Made by a program: the position numbers and the translations under genes. Below the pieces are notes generated by a model. It saw nothing but the letters and a program-made list of their open reading frames with translations. It was not told where the DNA came from and made no database searches. DNA of 32,585 nt from Anaerolineaceae bacterium UBA1415 (GTDB taxonomy: Bacteria > Chloroflexota > Anaerolineae > Anaerolineales > Anaerolineaceae), in NCBI GenBank assembly GCA_002305635.1, contig DBPR01000005.1:1-32585 (forward strand), in the 5' to 3' direction. Below, piece by piece: positions 7,381 through 15,526 of the stretch. Numbering within the stretch: position 1 is the stretch's first letter; every line of letters begins with the position of its first letter.

Positions 7381-7930
7381 GCATTGTGGCCTGAAACCTT
7401 GTCGCGTATGACGCTCGTTCCAGCTCATAATCAACCGTCGTCTGCCACTGCCCCAATTGATCCTGCCAGGAATCGGCATTCACGCCCAATTTCCGAAACC
7501 CCAGCTGCTCATACACGTGTTGCGCGCGGGTGTTCTTCAGATTGGTATCGAGAACGATCTTTTCAATCAAAAACTCCCCATCGTCATCGCGCATTTCAAA
7601 TAAAGTCCTGATCAATGTTCGCAAAACCTTCTTTCCAATCCCCTGATTTTGGAATTCTGCCCGACAAATTTTGATGCCGATCTCCGCACACCCATCCCTG
7701 ATGCGATAATTGCACTCGCCGATCGGCTGACCCATCCATTCGATCATCAGTAGCTGCGAACGGGCATTACTCTGTTCAATACTCTCTCGTGTGCGCTCCA
7801 GGGTTATCCCCAAACCCAAAGGGAAACCGGCATGCGCCATAATGGCGCCGTCGTTCCACCATTCGGTCAGAATTTCCGCGTCCGCAGATTGCGCTGAACG
7901 CAAGGTCAGCTCATCCACATCTACGCGCAT
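7376..7930 (-). CDS. GNAT family N-acetyltransferase
   Basis: Acetyl-CoA-dependent N-acetyltransferase of about 184 residues. The acetyl-CoA loop is visible as FQNQGIGKKVL (Q-x-x-G-x-G pattern), followed by a later NTRAQHVYEQLGFRKLG segment, the usual motif A and B order. The ATG at 7930 is preferred over 7954 because AGGAAG lies just upstream and the overlap with the upstream gene falls to 20 nt. It is cotranscribed with the class I amidotransferase gene. The substrate cannot be predicted, though the aminoglycoside/ribosomal-type GNATs look most similar. Confidence 0.85.
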   Translation of the reverse strand: MRVDVDELTLRSAQSADAEILTEWWNDGAIMAHAGFPLGLGITLERTRESIEQSNARSQLLMIEWMGQPIGECNYRIRDGCAEIGIKICRAEFQNQGIGKKVLRTLIRTLFEMRDDDGEFLIEKIVLDTNLKNTRAQHVYEQLGFRKLGVNADSWQDQLGQWQTTVDYELERASYATRFQATML

Positions 7931-8651
7931 GGTCTTCCTGACAGGCCTTAACAAAAGCCCGATACAAAGCCCGCATCGGCTCCTGAGCCTGAAGCCACTC
8001 CGGATGCCACTGCACGCCGATCGCGAAGCGCTTTTCAGTGTGCTCGATCGCCTCGATCACCCCATCCTCCGCCCAGGCAACCGCACGAAGACCCTCTCCA
8101 GGTTCCTTGACCGCCTGATGGTGCAGGCTGTTGGTTTGTGCCTCATTCACCATCAGGATCTCAGCAAGTTTGCTCAGCGGCTCAATCTTCACCCTGTGAA
8201 CCAGCTTATCGCGCTCACAGTTGGTCCACCAGTCATGCTTGCCCGCCTGCGGGAGCTGGCTGGCGATATCCAGGAACAAATTCCCTCCGCATGCCACATT
8301 TAAGGTCTGCATCCCCCGGCAGATCGCCAGCAGCGGCAGATCCAGTTCCAGCACCTCGCGCATCAGCGCCAGTTCAAAAGCGTCGCGCTGTGGATTTACC
8401 CCGTCGATCTTCTCATGGCTTTCCTCTCCAAAGAGCGTCGGGTCCAGGTCTCCGCCTCCGGTGAAAACAAAACCGTCGAAACCGCGGGCCAGCGCCGGGA
8501 TGTCTTCCAACGGAATACCCGCAGGCAGCAAAGCCGGCAGCGCGCCAGCCCCGATCACCGCTTCCACGTCCTTCTCTTTGGTCAAAAAATAAGGTGCGCC
8601 CTCTTTTGGCTCCTCACGCCAGGCTGTGACTCCGATCATCATTTTTCGCAT
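7911..8651 (-). CDS. gamma-glutamyl-gamma-aminobutyrate hydrolase family (class I amidotransferase, peptidase C26)
   Basis: PuuD-like hydrolase that cleaves gamma-glutamyl amide bonds. The triad is visible: nucleophile C111 in AICRGMQ, and H216 with E218 in VQWHPEW. The region FVFTGGGDLDP (residues 61-71) is the family's substrate-side glycine loop. The 246-residue length is standard. GAGGTAAG lies directly upstream of the ATG. It is the first gene of a unit with the GNAT gene and, through its own internal promoter, murI. No other putrescine-pathway genes are nearby, so the specific name puuD is not assigned. Confidence 0.88.
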   Translation of the reverse strand: MRKMMIGVTAWREEPKEGAPYFLTKEKDVEAVIGAGALPALLPAGIPLEDIPALARGFDGFVFTGGGDLDPTLFGEESHEKIDGVNPQRDAFELALMREVLELDLPLLAICRGMQTLNVACGGNLFLDIASQLPQAGKHDWWTNCERDKLVHRVKIEPLSKLAEILMVNEAQTNSLHHQAVKEPGEGLRAVAWAEDGVIEAIEHTEKRFAIGVQWHPEWLQAQEPMRALYRAFVKACQEDHARRCG

Positions 8652-8674
8652 CTTACCTCAATTCAACTTAAAAC

Positions 8675-8707
8675 AAAAAGCCCGTCTTGAAAACAAAGCA
8701 GGCTTTT
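8675..8707 (-). terminator. intrinsic terminator of rplS
   Basis: Read on the minus strand, an AAAAGCC...GGCTTTT stem with an imperfect upper part is followed by TTTTTGTTTT. It lies 36 nt after the rplS stop codon and before the amidotransferase gene. Confidence 0.75.
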
Positions 8708-8742
8708 CGGGATACAGAGAACGCTTGTTCTCCGTTTGCAGA

Positions 8743-9093
8743 CTAAAAACGTTGTTTCAGGCGTGCGCTCTTGCCGGTGCGTTCGCGCAAAAAGTACAGA
8801 CGCGCGCGGCGGACCTTGTTATGGCGTTCCACCACAACCTTAGCAATGCGGGGGCTGGTGAACAGGAAGGTGCGCTCGACGCCGATACCATTGCTGGCAA
8901 CACGGCGGACGGTGAAAGTGGCATCGTTGCCGTTGCCGCGCACGTATAAAACCACGCCCTTGAATTCCTGGATGCGCTCGCGGTCGCCTTCTTTAATTTT
9001 CATATGCACGCTGACATTGTCCCCAGGGAACAGGTCAGGAATGTTTACGTTCTTTTCTGCTTGCACAGACTTCAATAATTCTGCATGGTTCAT
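8743..9093 (-). CDS. rplS: 50S ribosomal protein L19
   Basis: Large-subunit ribosomal protein at the 30S-50S interface. The 116-residue sequence has the canonical features: IPDLFPGDNVSVHMKIKEGD, ERIQEFKGVVL, TFTVRRVASNGIGVERTF and the terminal RRARLYFLRERTGKSARLK. Start and length are normal. It stands alone between its own promoter (9154-9183) and terminator (8675-8707), away from the rpsP-rimM-trmD genes with which it is often grouped. Confidence 0.97.
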   Translation of the reverse strand: MNHAELLKSVQAEKNVNIPDLFPGDNVSVHMKIKEGDRERIQEFKGVVLYVRGNGNDATFTVRRVASNGIGVERTFLFTSPRIAKVVVERHNKVRRARLYFLRERTGKSARLKQRF

Positions 9094-9153
9094 GGCACTA
9101 CCCTTCCAACTTACGTAATTAAGCGCCTCTTCTTACTTGAGACGCGGAGAATG

Positions 9154-9183
9154 AGTATAACAACTCCCCCGCGGTTTTGTCAA
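9154..9183 (-). promoter_or_regulatory. promoter of rplS
   Basis: The minus strand reads TTGACA (9178-9183), 18 bp, TATACT (9154-9159). It overlaps the stop codon of the upstream BNR gene. The leader of about 55 nt contains a small stem, GCGTCTC pairing with GAGGCGC (about 9122-9145), that could be a control element. Confidence 0.85.
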
Positions 9184-11204
9184 GGTTTTTTCAGGATCAT
9201 TGGTAGATATGTCCTGATCAATTCCGGAGGCTTGAAGTCAATATAATAAATGGAATCCCCATAAGTCGACATAAAAAGCCGATTACCTTCAGGAAGATTG
9301 GCGAGCCGCATCAGATTGTTTAGATTATGCAAAGACAATGGAGGAAGCTCATACCATTTCCCTGTTAAGTTTACCTGATATTTTGTTGTCAAAGGGTCAG
9401 AATTGCTTTCACAATCCGCGCATAGGGTGCTGATAATGCCATTGGGTGAATCCAGAGCATCAAACCTCAAGCAACGTATATATGAATAATCCACCTCAGA
9501 ACGGTATTTCCACACCATGCCGCCATCAGTACTCGTCCAAAACTGGTAACTAAGAGGGGCTCTATTTATCAGTAACAACTGAGATTTTCCATGGATGGTT
9601 CTTACAATAAACCTCTCAGCCCAACCATAAGTTGGCAGATTCATTTTGGTCCAATTTAAACCTCCATCAAACGAAACGAACCCTTCGTTGAAATAAAAAC
9701 TATAATAATGATCAGGAACATTTGGATCAATCAGAAAATTTGATATGGTTTGCTGGGTCTCCATAAGCGTCCAGGTCATTCCATAATCAAGACTCACCAC
9801 TATGCTTGAAGAACTGTAACAGCTGGTCAAAATGATTTTCCCGGGATAATTTGGATCTATATGTATATTACCAAGGTTATATACGGTGGTTCCTTTTTCC
9901 TCAACAGTTTCTCCGTAATCAGAGCTGTAATAAAACCTCTCATTCTCACTCCAAACGATTTCGCTAAACTGCATTGGGTTAACAGCTATGCTATAAACAG
10001 CTCCACCAAATTTTCGCCACGATAACCCCGAATCTGGAGAAAAATAACAATTATTAAGTTTGTCATTATCGGCCACTTTCACACAAGTATAAATTTCTCT
10101 GCCATCGTTCGGGTTGACAATGAGATTTTTGATATTTTGCTCATGAACACCTTGAGCAGAGCGTTGTAACTCCTCACCTTGGATATCCAGTTTTAATAAC
10201 GCCTGCCACGTTCCCGCCAGAAGATCAAAACCTCCCTGTGCTGCTGGCAGTTTCCAAACCAGAACGCTGTCCCCATCGACACGTTTTCGATTTATAGAAT
10301 TCCAGGTAAGACCACCATCTAGGGTAATTTGCACCGTCTGTTCCCCGGGATATTCGAGAAAGATAATATTTGGGTCGAAATTTGCGATTTGAACAGCCTC
10401 ATAAAGATTTTGCGGAATATTCACTTCATCCCAAGTGTTTCCAAAGTCGAGTGATTTGAAAAGCTTACTGTAATTGACAAGAACATAATATGATTGATCT
10501 GCCTCAGAGAACACCAATGTTTTTACATTATCCAAAAAAGATGGGGGTGTTTCAAGTGTTTCCCAATTGTTTCCAAAATCACTGCTTCTATAAAAGTTGC
10601 CAGAGCTAAAAGCAAGTAACTGGTCTGGATTAATTGTGTTGAGTGAAAAATATGCAGGGTTTGGGAAAGCAACTTTCCAGTTCATTCCACCATCTCTGCT
10701 GACCCTGAGGTTGCCCTGTATTACAGCTGCCATTCTACTGGTATCGTTCCTGGCGACTTTTAAGTTACTGATTGGCCAGGAACTGCCATCGACATCTGCC
10801 ACTTTCGTCCAGGAAATCTGATCAACCGGTGTTTTATACACTTTTCCCCCATTAGTCAGGAACAACAACGGCAAATCACTTCCAGATATTTCCAAAAGAA
10901 TATTAGACACATAATTTAAATCAACACCTTCTGTGGAAACTTTTTCCCAGTTTTGCCCGGAATCAAGGCTTCGATAAAGATTATTCCCTACATTCGCAAA
11001 AAACATTTCCGGATCAAAAGGGTTTTGAACGATCTCCTCAAAGCGACCCCCTGCCGGCCCGATTTGCGTCCAGCCAAACCCCTCCGGCTGATCGGTCGGC
11101 TGTTCGGTCGGCTGATCAGCAGCCGCCGGGCTTACCGACAAAAGTGGGCTGAGAAAAAACAGGATAATGAGTATGAAGATCAAGCGCCTAAAATTTCGTT
11201 CCAT
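9180..11204 (-). CDS. secreted Asp-box (BNR/sortilin-like) beta-propeller protein
   Basis: Exported protein of 674 residues. The ATG at 11204 is chosen because GGAGGAAAA is directly upstream and a signal peptide follows (MERNFRR, a hydrophobic run of about 20, then an SPAAADQP cleavage region). After a short TEQPTDQPEG repeat come about ten Asp-box motifs of S-x-D-x-G-x-x-W type, for example SLDSGQNW, SRDGGMNW, SSDFGNNW, TLDGGLTW, SPDSGLSW and STDGGMVW. These form propeller blades as in sortilin/VPS10 or exo-glycosidase folds. The C-terminus is TYLPMILKKP, a short tail I associate with exported Chloroflexota proteins. No catalytic residues are evident, so ligand binding is more likely than hydrolysis. 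Confidence 0.85.
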   Translation of the reverse strand: MERNFRRLIFILIILFFLSPLLSVSPAAADQPTEQPTDQPEGFGWTQIGPAGGRFEEIVQNPFDPEMFFANVGNNLYRSLDSGQNWEKVSTEGVDLNYVSNILLEISGSDLPLLFLTNGGKVYKTPVDQISWTKVADVDGSSWPISNLKVARNDTSRMAAVIQGNLRVSRDGGMNWKVAFPNPAYFSLNTINPDQLLAFSSGNFYRSSDFGNNWETLETPPSFLDNVKTLVFSEADQSYYVLVNYSKLFKSLDFGNTWDEVNIPQNLYEAVQIANFDPNIIFLEYPGEQTVQITLDGGLTWNSINRKRVDGDSVLVWKLPAAQGGFDLLAGTWQALLKLDIQGEELQRSAQGVHEQNIKNLIVNPNDGREIYTCVKVADNDKLNNCYFSPDSGLSWRKFGGAVYSIAVNPMQFSEIVWSENERFYYSSDYGETVEEKGTTVYNLGNIHIDPNYPGKIILTSCYSSSSIVVSLDYGMTWTLMETQQTISNFLIDPNVPDHYYSFYFNEGFVSFDGGLNWTKMNLPTYGWAERFIVRTIHGKSQLLLINRAPLSYQFWTSTDGGMVWKYRSEVDYSYIRCLRFDALDSPNGIISTLCADCESNSDPLTTKYQVNLTGKWYELPPLSLHNLNNLMRLANLPEGNRLFMSTYGDSIYYIDFKPPELIRTYLPMILKKP

Positions 11205-11370
11205 TTTTCCTCCAGAAGCAAATATCAGATATTTAGAAAGTGAAATCAAAATCCTTTCGATCCCTGGCCTTTCAGCAAGTTACGAGGCGTTTCGGACTCT
11301 CACCCTACAGGACGGATTTTGAGAACAGTTTCGCAGCAAGCCACGGGGGAGTGCCCTCATTCTTATTATA
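11205..11370 (-). promoter_or_regulatory. promoter and long 5' leader of the BNR gene
   Basis: A TATAAT (11365-11370, minus strand) without a clear -35 box is followed by about 155 nt before the BNR start. The leader contains GTAGGGTGAGAGTCCGAAAC (about 11291-11310) and two copies of CTTGCTG with GAAA or AAAG after them. It looks structured but matches no riboswitch class I can name. Confidence 0.35.
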
Positions 11371-11441
11371 AACCAATAAAACAAAACCGAATTTTGGTTC
11401 TAAACAAATTGGTTTTAATCAGGTCATTTGTTTTTTCAGGT

Positions 11442-12254
11442 TCACTTGCCCGGTATGAGGGCGATGATGTAACGGGTTTGGGTCCAGTAGTCTGCCTGAG
11501 GGTTGTTCTGCTCGTCCACGGCCGCGCGGCCACAGAAAAAGAGCAGGAGCGAATTCTCATCGATATCTTCAAAGCCCGATCCCGGGTAAGCCTGTCTTAA
11601 AAACGGCACCAGATCCATGGTATGTTTGGAGAGTTCTTCCACGCCCTGCGGTGGTATTCGCACCGCCGCGGCCACATTTCCCTGCAATCTGAGCGCATCC
11701 TGGCTCACAAAAACGGAACTCCCGCGCAGACAATCCTGCAGTTTGCCCTCAATCGTTTTCAGATCCTGCACTTCATTGAGCGCGTTGGTCTCTAGAAAAT
11801 ATTGCAACTGCGTCGCTGGCGATTGTTCCTGCCAAAAATCCCATCCGGAATGGATCAGGAGCCCCTCATAGCCCATGTGTTCCCAGGCTACTGCCATATT
11901 TTTCCCAATTCCGAACTCCCCGCTCTCAAAGACCTGCGGGTGCCAGGCGATGATCTCCAGAGGCGGTATCGAAACCGAACTTTGACCGCCGCAGGCGGGC
12001 GCGAACTCGAACCCAACGGAAGCGCTCAAAAGATCGATCCCGCCAAAATTCATCCACGGCTTCTTGCCCACTTCATCCGCCTTACTTATAAACGGAAGAT
12101 TGATGTTATAAGAAAATGGCAAGGCTATTTCCTGAACCGCTCTGTTCACCTTGGGGAGGCGCATATACTTTCCGTTTTGGACAAACACGAATACAGAAAG
12201 CGCGATGAACAAAATCCCGATGATCAGGAAAGCCGGATTTGCTCTTTTTTTCAT
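11442..12254 (-). CDS. divergent sortase-like membrane-anchored protein (putative)
   Basis: The protein has 270 residues: one N-terminal membrane helix (about 9-27), a linker, then a soluble extracytoplasmic domain. The domain has elements in sortase order: a strand with SIPPLEI (95-101), GLLIHSG with H135, LLLFFCG with C241, and TRYIIAL with R261 near the end. These match the His-Cys-Arg triad layout of sortase transpeptidases. However, the H-to-C (106) and C-to-R (20) spacings are longer than in well-studied sortases, so the assignment is tentative. It lies 17 nt after a Thr/Pro repeat protein with a C-terminal hydrophobic anchor, a plausible substrate. Alternatively it is an unrelated exported protein. 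Confidence 0.5.
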   Translation of the reverse strand: MKKRANPAFLIIGILFIALSVFVFVQNGKYMRLPKVNRAVQEIALPFSYNINLPFISKADEVGKKPWMNFGGIDLLSASVGFEFAPACGGQSSVSIPPLEIIAWHPQVFESGEFGIGKNMAVAWEHMGYEGLLIHSGWDFWQEQSPATQLQYFLETNALNEVQDLKTIEGKLQDCLRGSSVFVSQDALRLQGNVAAAVRIPPQGVEELSKHTMDLVPFLRQAYPGSGFEDIDENSLLLFFCGRAAVDEQNNPQADYWTQTRYIIALIPGK

Positions 12255-12271
12255 CTTTTTGCGCTTCTCTG

Positions 12272-13039
12272 TTATGGTCTAAGCTTCGAACTCGCCAACC
12301 CTGCGAAAAAGGCGCACAATGCCACAGAGCCCAACAACAGAAAGATGATGCCAACGCCAGTGACCTTTTCAGGGTTTCCACCCGGGCCCACGGTCGGCAG
12401 CTTGGTCGGGGGAGCTGTTTTGGTGGGAGTTTCGGTGAACACAGCAGTGGCGGTCTCAGTTGGGGTTGCAGTAGGGCTCTCGGTTGCCGTCGGCGGCTGT
12501 GTGTTGGTTGCCGTCGGCGGCTGCGTATTCGTGGCTGTCGGAGGTTGGGTATTGGTTGCCGTCGGTGGCTGGGTATTCGTGGCTGTCGGAGGTTGGGTAT
12601 TGGTTGCCGTCGGCGGCTGGGTATTCGTTGCCGTCGGCGGCAGCGTGTTGGTTGCCGTGGGAGGTTGAGTATTCGTTGCCGTCGGCGGCAACGTATTGGT
12701 CGCTTGCGGCACAGGGGTATCAGTCGGGATATATCCTCCTCCGACTGGAACCATTTCTGGATTTTGCTCAGGATCTGCGGTGGCTTTTGTTCCTTCATCC
12801 AAAGGATACGGTTCAAGATAAATTTGTTCCACGATCTGCTGGTCAGATGGTTGCTCCTCCGCCAGAACACTCACTTGTTTCTCTTCTGTTGAAACAATCA
12901 GATCTTCTTCTGCCTGAATAATGGAAGCTTTAACGACATTGACGAGTTTGCGCCCCACAAACGAACCCAACAAAATGATCATTACGAAAAAAGCCACCAA
13001 TAGTATCGTTGTCCGCGCTCCAAATTTATCTTGTTTCAT
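12272..13039 (-). CDS. Thr/Pro-rich repeat surface protein with two membrane segments
   Basis: The protein has 255 residues in four parts. An N-terminal membrane helix (about 11-30) comes first. An acidic region follows (about 40-95). Next are about ten 8-residue repeats of PPTATNTQ and a TPTETATAVFTETPTKTAPPTK linker. The C-terminal end carries LPTVG, then EKVTG, a hydrophobic run and a short basic tail (SSKLRP). The last part has the layout of a sortase sorting signal. The Thr-rich linker is likely extended and possibly glycosylated. GGAGAAG is a clear ribosome binding site. The sortase-like gene follows 17 nt after the stop, so the two are probably an operon. Confidence 0.75.
   Translation of the reverse strand: MKQDKFGARTTILLVAFFVMIILLGSFVGRKLVNVVKASIIQAEEDLIVSTEEKQVSVLAEEQPSDQQIVEQIYLEPYPLDEGTKATADPEQNPEMVPVGGGYIPTDTPVPQATNTLPPTATNTQPPTATNTLPPTATNTQPPTATNTQPPTATNTQPPTATNTQPPTATNTQPPTATNTQPPTATESPTATPTETATAVFTETPTKTAPPTKLPTVGPGGNPEKVTGVGIIFLLLGSVALCAFFAGLASSKLRP
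12482..12702. repeat. 24-bp coding tandem repeat (about nine to ten units)
   Basis: In-frame minisatellite encoding PPTATNTQ units on the minus strand. Plus-strand units read GTTGCCGTCGGCGGCTGGGT and close variants. GCCGTCGGCGGC and GCTGTCGGAGGT versions alternate in the middle, giving a 48-bp higher-order period. Units are multiples of 3, so copy-number change would alter length without breaking the frame. Confidence 0.9.
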
Positions 13040-13384
13040 CTCGACTTCTCCTTAAATCAGGGCATAAACTCCACAAATAGTTCCTAAATTAAAGTGCAAG
13101 AACTGTACCCATCCTGATCCAAAACCCCGCAAAAAGGCCTGGAAAGACAAGTCTGTTTTATCTTGATCGGATGATCAAAGTTTTCGTAACTTGTATGAAC
13201 CAGAAATCCTCACTATGAAATTTGGAAAGCTTAAGTTCTCCTGAATTCAAATAAATGTGGTTTAGTTTTTGACCAGAAATCAACCTGAGGGGACGTTTTT
13301 TATTGTTTAAGAGACAAACCATTAGGATGAGGGAAAAAGCCTTTTCACCCTGGGAGAAGCCCTATCCCTATTCCCATATCTGGC
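13040..13384. other. spacer between divergent genes
   Basis: No supported ORF. The right part (about 13324-13372) holds a degenerate copy of the GATGAGGG/GGGAGAAGCCC repeat words. A ribosome binding site for the minus-strand repeat protein (AAGGAGAAG on the minus strand) lies just before 13039. No convincing promoter for that gene was identified. Confidence 0.5.
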
Positions 13385-13390
13385 TATAAT
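13385..13390 (+). promoter_or_regulatory. -10 box for leaderless small gene
   Basis: GGCTATAAT with the hexamer at 13385-13390 lies exactly 6 nt before the ATG at 13397. No ribosome binding site intervenes, so transcription probably starts at the ATG. The -35 region is weak. Confidence 0.65.
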
Positions 13391-13396
13391 TGCCGT

Positions 13397-13663
13397 ATGG
13401 CAAAAGCACTCACACCCGAACAACGCATCGTAAAAGCTAGAAAATTTATTGAAGAGGCCAAAAAGATCCCACGCCCCAGCTCGGTTGGTTGGGAACATTT
13501 CAGCTACACCGCTCAGGTCAAAGACACGCTAAAAAAGGCCTTTGAACTGATCAAGCTAATCCAACACTCTCCCAGCACCGATCCCGAGATCAAACGCCAG
13601 GCAAGGGAGATCATCGATTCCTTACCAGAGATCGAAAAGGAAATTTTAAAGCCTTCCAATTAA
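13397..13663 (+). CDS. small helical protein of unknown function
   Basis: Not recognised. The 88 residues are charged and predicted to be almost all helix. It opens MAKALTPEQRIVKARKF, has a central PRPSSVGWEHFSYTAQVKD turn, and then two amphipathic helices. The composition (rich in Lys, Glu and Ile, no membrane segment) fits a soluble cytoplasmic protein. The start is supported by a TATAAT exactly 6 nt upstream. It stands alone on the + strand between two minus-strand units. Confidence 0.65.
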   Translation: MAKALTPEQRIVKARKFIEEAKKIPRPSSVGWEHFSYTAQVKDTLKKAFELIKLIQHSPSTDPEIKRQAREIIDSLPEIEKEILKPSN

Positions 13664-13824
13664 TATCGCAGCCAAACATGGATCCGTAAGACCTCATTCT
13701 TACGAGCCCGCAACAAGGGTGCTGGTCAATCCGCGGTTCTTTGCCGCCCTGGAAATCGCACAACACAGCCTCAGTGACGATTAACGTTTATTGAATTGAA
13801 ACTCAGACAAAGGATCGAACCAGT

Positions 13825-14445
13825 TTACGAGTTTTTCATGATCACCGAGGCAAGTTCATCGGCAAGGTTCTCACACTGGTCAATGATCTTCTCGAACCGG
13901 TCGAAAATGCGCACCCAAACCATGATCGCAATCGGGTCTGTCTCGCTGGTATACAACTCCCGTACCGATCTGAAATAGAGCTGATCCGCCAGTTCCTCGA
14001 TCACGTTCACTTCAACAATCTTTTTGGAGATTACATCCGACTTTCTGAAATGCTCAAACTCATCAAAACAATCTTTCAGCGCTTCAGTGCTGCGCACGAT
14101 CAGATTGGCGAATTCACGGGCCACCTGCCGCATTTCCTTCACATTGTACATATAAAACATTTGCATGACCTCTTCGATCATGTCCAAAACATCATCCAAC
14201 ATGTAGGACAGGGTGGCAATATCTTCGCGTTCGATTGGCGTGATGAATTCGGAGATCAGATGCTCCATCATCATGTGCTTTTTATGGTCAGCGGCATGCT
14301 CGATCTCGTGCATATTTTTGTTGAGCTTTTCGATCTTCTCAGGGTTGTAATTTATGACCGTTTTCTCAAGTTGCTGAGCCGCTGTGATCGCGTCTGCCGC
14401 GATTTCACTAAACATCTTGAAGTAGTTATTCTCTTTCTTAGCCAT
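13825..14445 (-). CDS. DUF47 (PhoU-like) phosphate transport accessory protein
   Basis: All-helical protein of about 206 residues resembling PhoU-type four-helix bundles, with the EHAADHKKHMMMEHLISEF and EREDIATLSYMLDDVLDMIEE helices characteristic of DUF47. It sits 6-9 nt after the PiT transporter gene, the usual pairing, and probably regulates that transporter at the membrane face. Two ATG codons (14448, 14445) are adjacent. AAGGATGG gives better spacing to the second. The gene is cotranscribed with the transporter. Confidence 0.9.
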   Translation of the reverse strand: MAKKENNYFKMFSEIAADAITAAQQLEKTVINYNPEKIEKLNKNMHEIEHAADHKKHMMMEHLISEFITPIEREDIATLSYMLDDVLDMIEEVMQMFYMYNVKEMRQVAREFANLIVRSTEALKDCFDEFEHFRKSDVISKKIVEVNVIEELADQLYFRSVRELYTSETDPIAIMVWVRIFDRFEKIIDQCENLADELASVIMKNS

Positions 14446-14454
14446 CATCCATCC

Positions 14455-15498
14455 TTATGCGAAAACAATTATCAATAATCGGGTAACCAAATACCCCAAC
14501 AATCCACATCCCGGAAAGGTCAAAACCCATGCCAGCACCATCTCGCGCACCACGCCCCAGTTGACTGCCTTGATGCGCCGCGATGCGCCAACCCCCATGA
14601 TCGCCGTCGTCTTCGTGTGCGTGGTCGAAACCGGCAGACCTTTCAGCAGGGAAGCTGCCAACAAGGCCAGAGCCGCCGCGATATCAGCGCTAAAGCCCTG
14701 GTGGGGTTCAAGCTTGACCATGTCCATGCCCACCGCCTTGATGATGCGGTAGCCGCCGATCGAAGTCCCAAGCGCCATGATCGCCGAGCAAAGCAGCATC
14801 AGCCAGACAGGGATCTCGAGCGCGCCCTCGATCGCCTGCCCTTTGGCAAGCGCCATGCCGATCAGAAAGACGCCGATAAACTTCTGGCCGTCCTGAGCGC
14901 CGTGCATAAAAGCCATGGCCGCAGCCGCGCCAATTTGCGCATTCTTAAAAACAGGATTGGCCTTGCGCCGATCGCGATCTTTGAAAATGGCTTCGATCCC
15001 TTTTGAGATCGCCCACCCGAGGAAAAAGCCACCAAAAGTGGACAGCAGCAATCCAAAAACCACCTTGACCCATTCCGCGCCGTTGACGCCCCGAAAGCTG
15101 TTGTAAAAAGCAACCGCCGCGCCAGTCAGGCCGGCGATGAGAGCGTGACTTTCAGAAGTTGGGATGCCAAAATACCAGGCTGCTGTCGCCCAGACAACGA
15201 TCGAAGCCAGCGCGCCGCTGAGCGCGATGGAACTGGCTTTGATATCCGTGCCAAAATCGACCATATTGCTGATGGTCATGGCAACTTCTTTATTAACCAT
15301 GGTCATGAGAAAAACACCAAGAAAGTTAAAAACGGCTGCCATGATGATGGCTTGCTTCGGTCTGATCGCCCGTGTGGAGATGCAGGTCGCGATGGCGTTG
15401 GGCGCATCCGTCCAGCCATTCACCAAAATGACACCGATGGTGAGAATGACCGTTACCAACAAGGCTGGATTGGCGAGAACATCCTGAAAGAATTCCAC
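14455..15498 (-). CDS. PiT family inorganic phosphate transporter
   Basis: Low-affinity phosphate/cation symporter of about 347 residues with roughly ten membrane segments and the two-fold repeat of the PiT family. The signatures are NGWTDAPNAIAT near the N-terminus and its partner LPVSTTHTKTTAIMG near the C-terminus, plus GIPTSESHALIAG. The listed start is GTG at 15498 because GAGGTGG lies 5 nt upstream. An earlier in-frame GTG at 15507 lies inside that ribosome binding site. A GCTATAAT box (15527-15532) provides the promoter. DUF47 follows directly. Confidence 0.93.
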   Translation of the reverse strand: MEFFQDVLANPALLVTVILTIGVILVNGWTDAPNAIATCISTRAIRPKQAIIMAAVFNFLGVFLMTMVNKEVAMTISNMVDFGTDIKASSIALSGALASIVVWATAAWYFGIPTSESHALIAGLTGAAVAFYNSFRGVNGAEWVKVVFGLLLSTFGGFFLGWAISKGIEAIFKDRDRRKANPVFKNAQIGAAAAMAFMHGAQDGQKFIGVFLIGMALAKGQAIEGALEIPVWLMLLCSAIMALGTSIGGYRIIKAVGMDMVKLEPHQGFSADIAAALALLAASLLKGLPVSTTHTKTTAIMGVGASRRIKAVNWGVVREMVLAWVLTFPGCGLLGYLVTRLLIIVFA

Positions 15499-15526
15499 AG
15501 AATCCACCTCAAAAATTGTTAACGGA

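Noticed and set aside
11288..11312. hammerhead-like GAGTCCGAAAC stretch in the leader
   Set aside because: The CUGAUGA core is missing and no matching stems are seen, so a hammerhead ribozyme is not supported.
12482..12702. CRISPR-like array
   Set aside because: Units are contiguous 24-bp coding repeats without unique spacers and without cas genes nearby.
12106..12870. 254-codon minus-strand frame rich in Arg
   Set aside because: It is a shadow of the Thr/Pro repeat gene in another frame; the codons mirror the 24-bp repeat.
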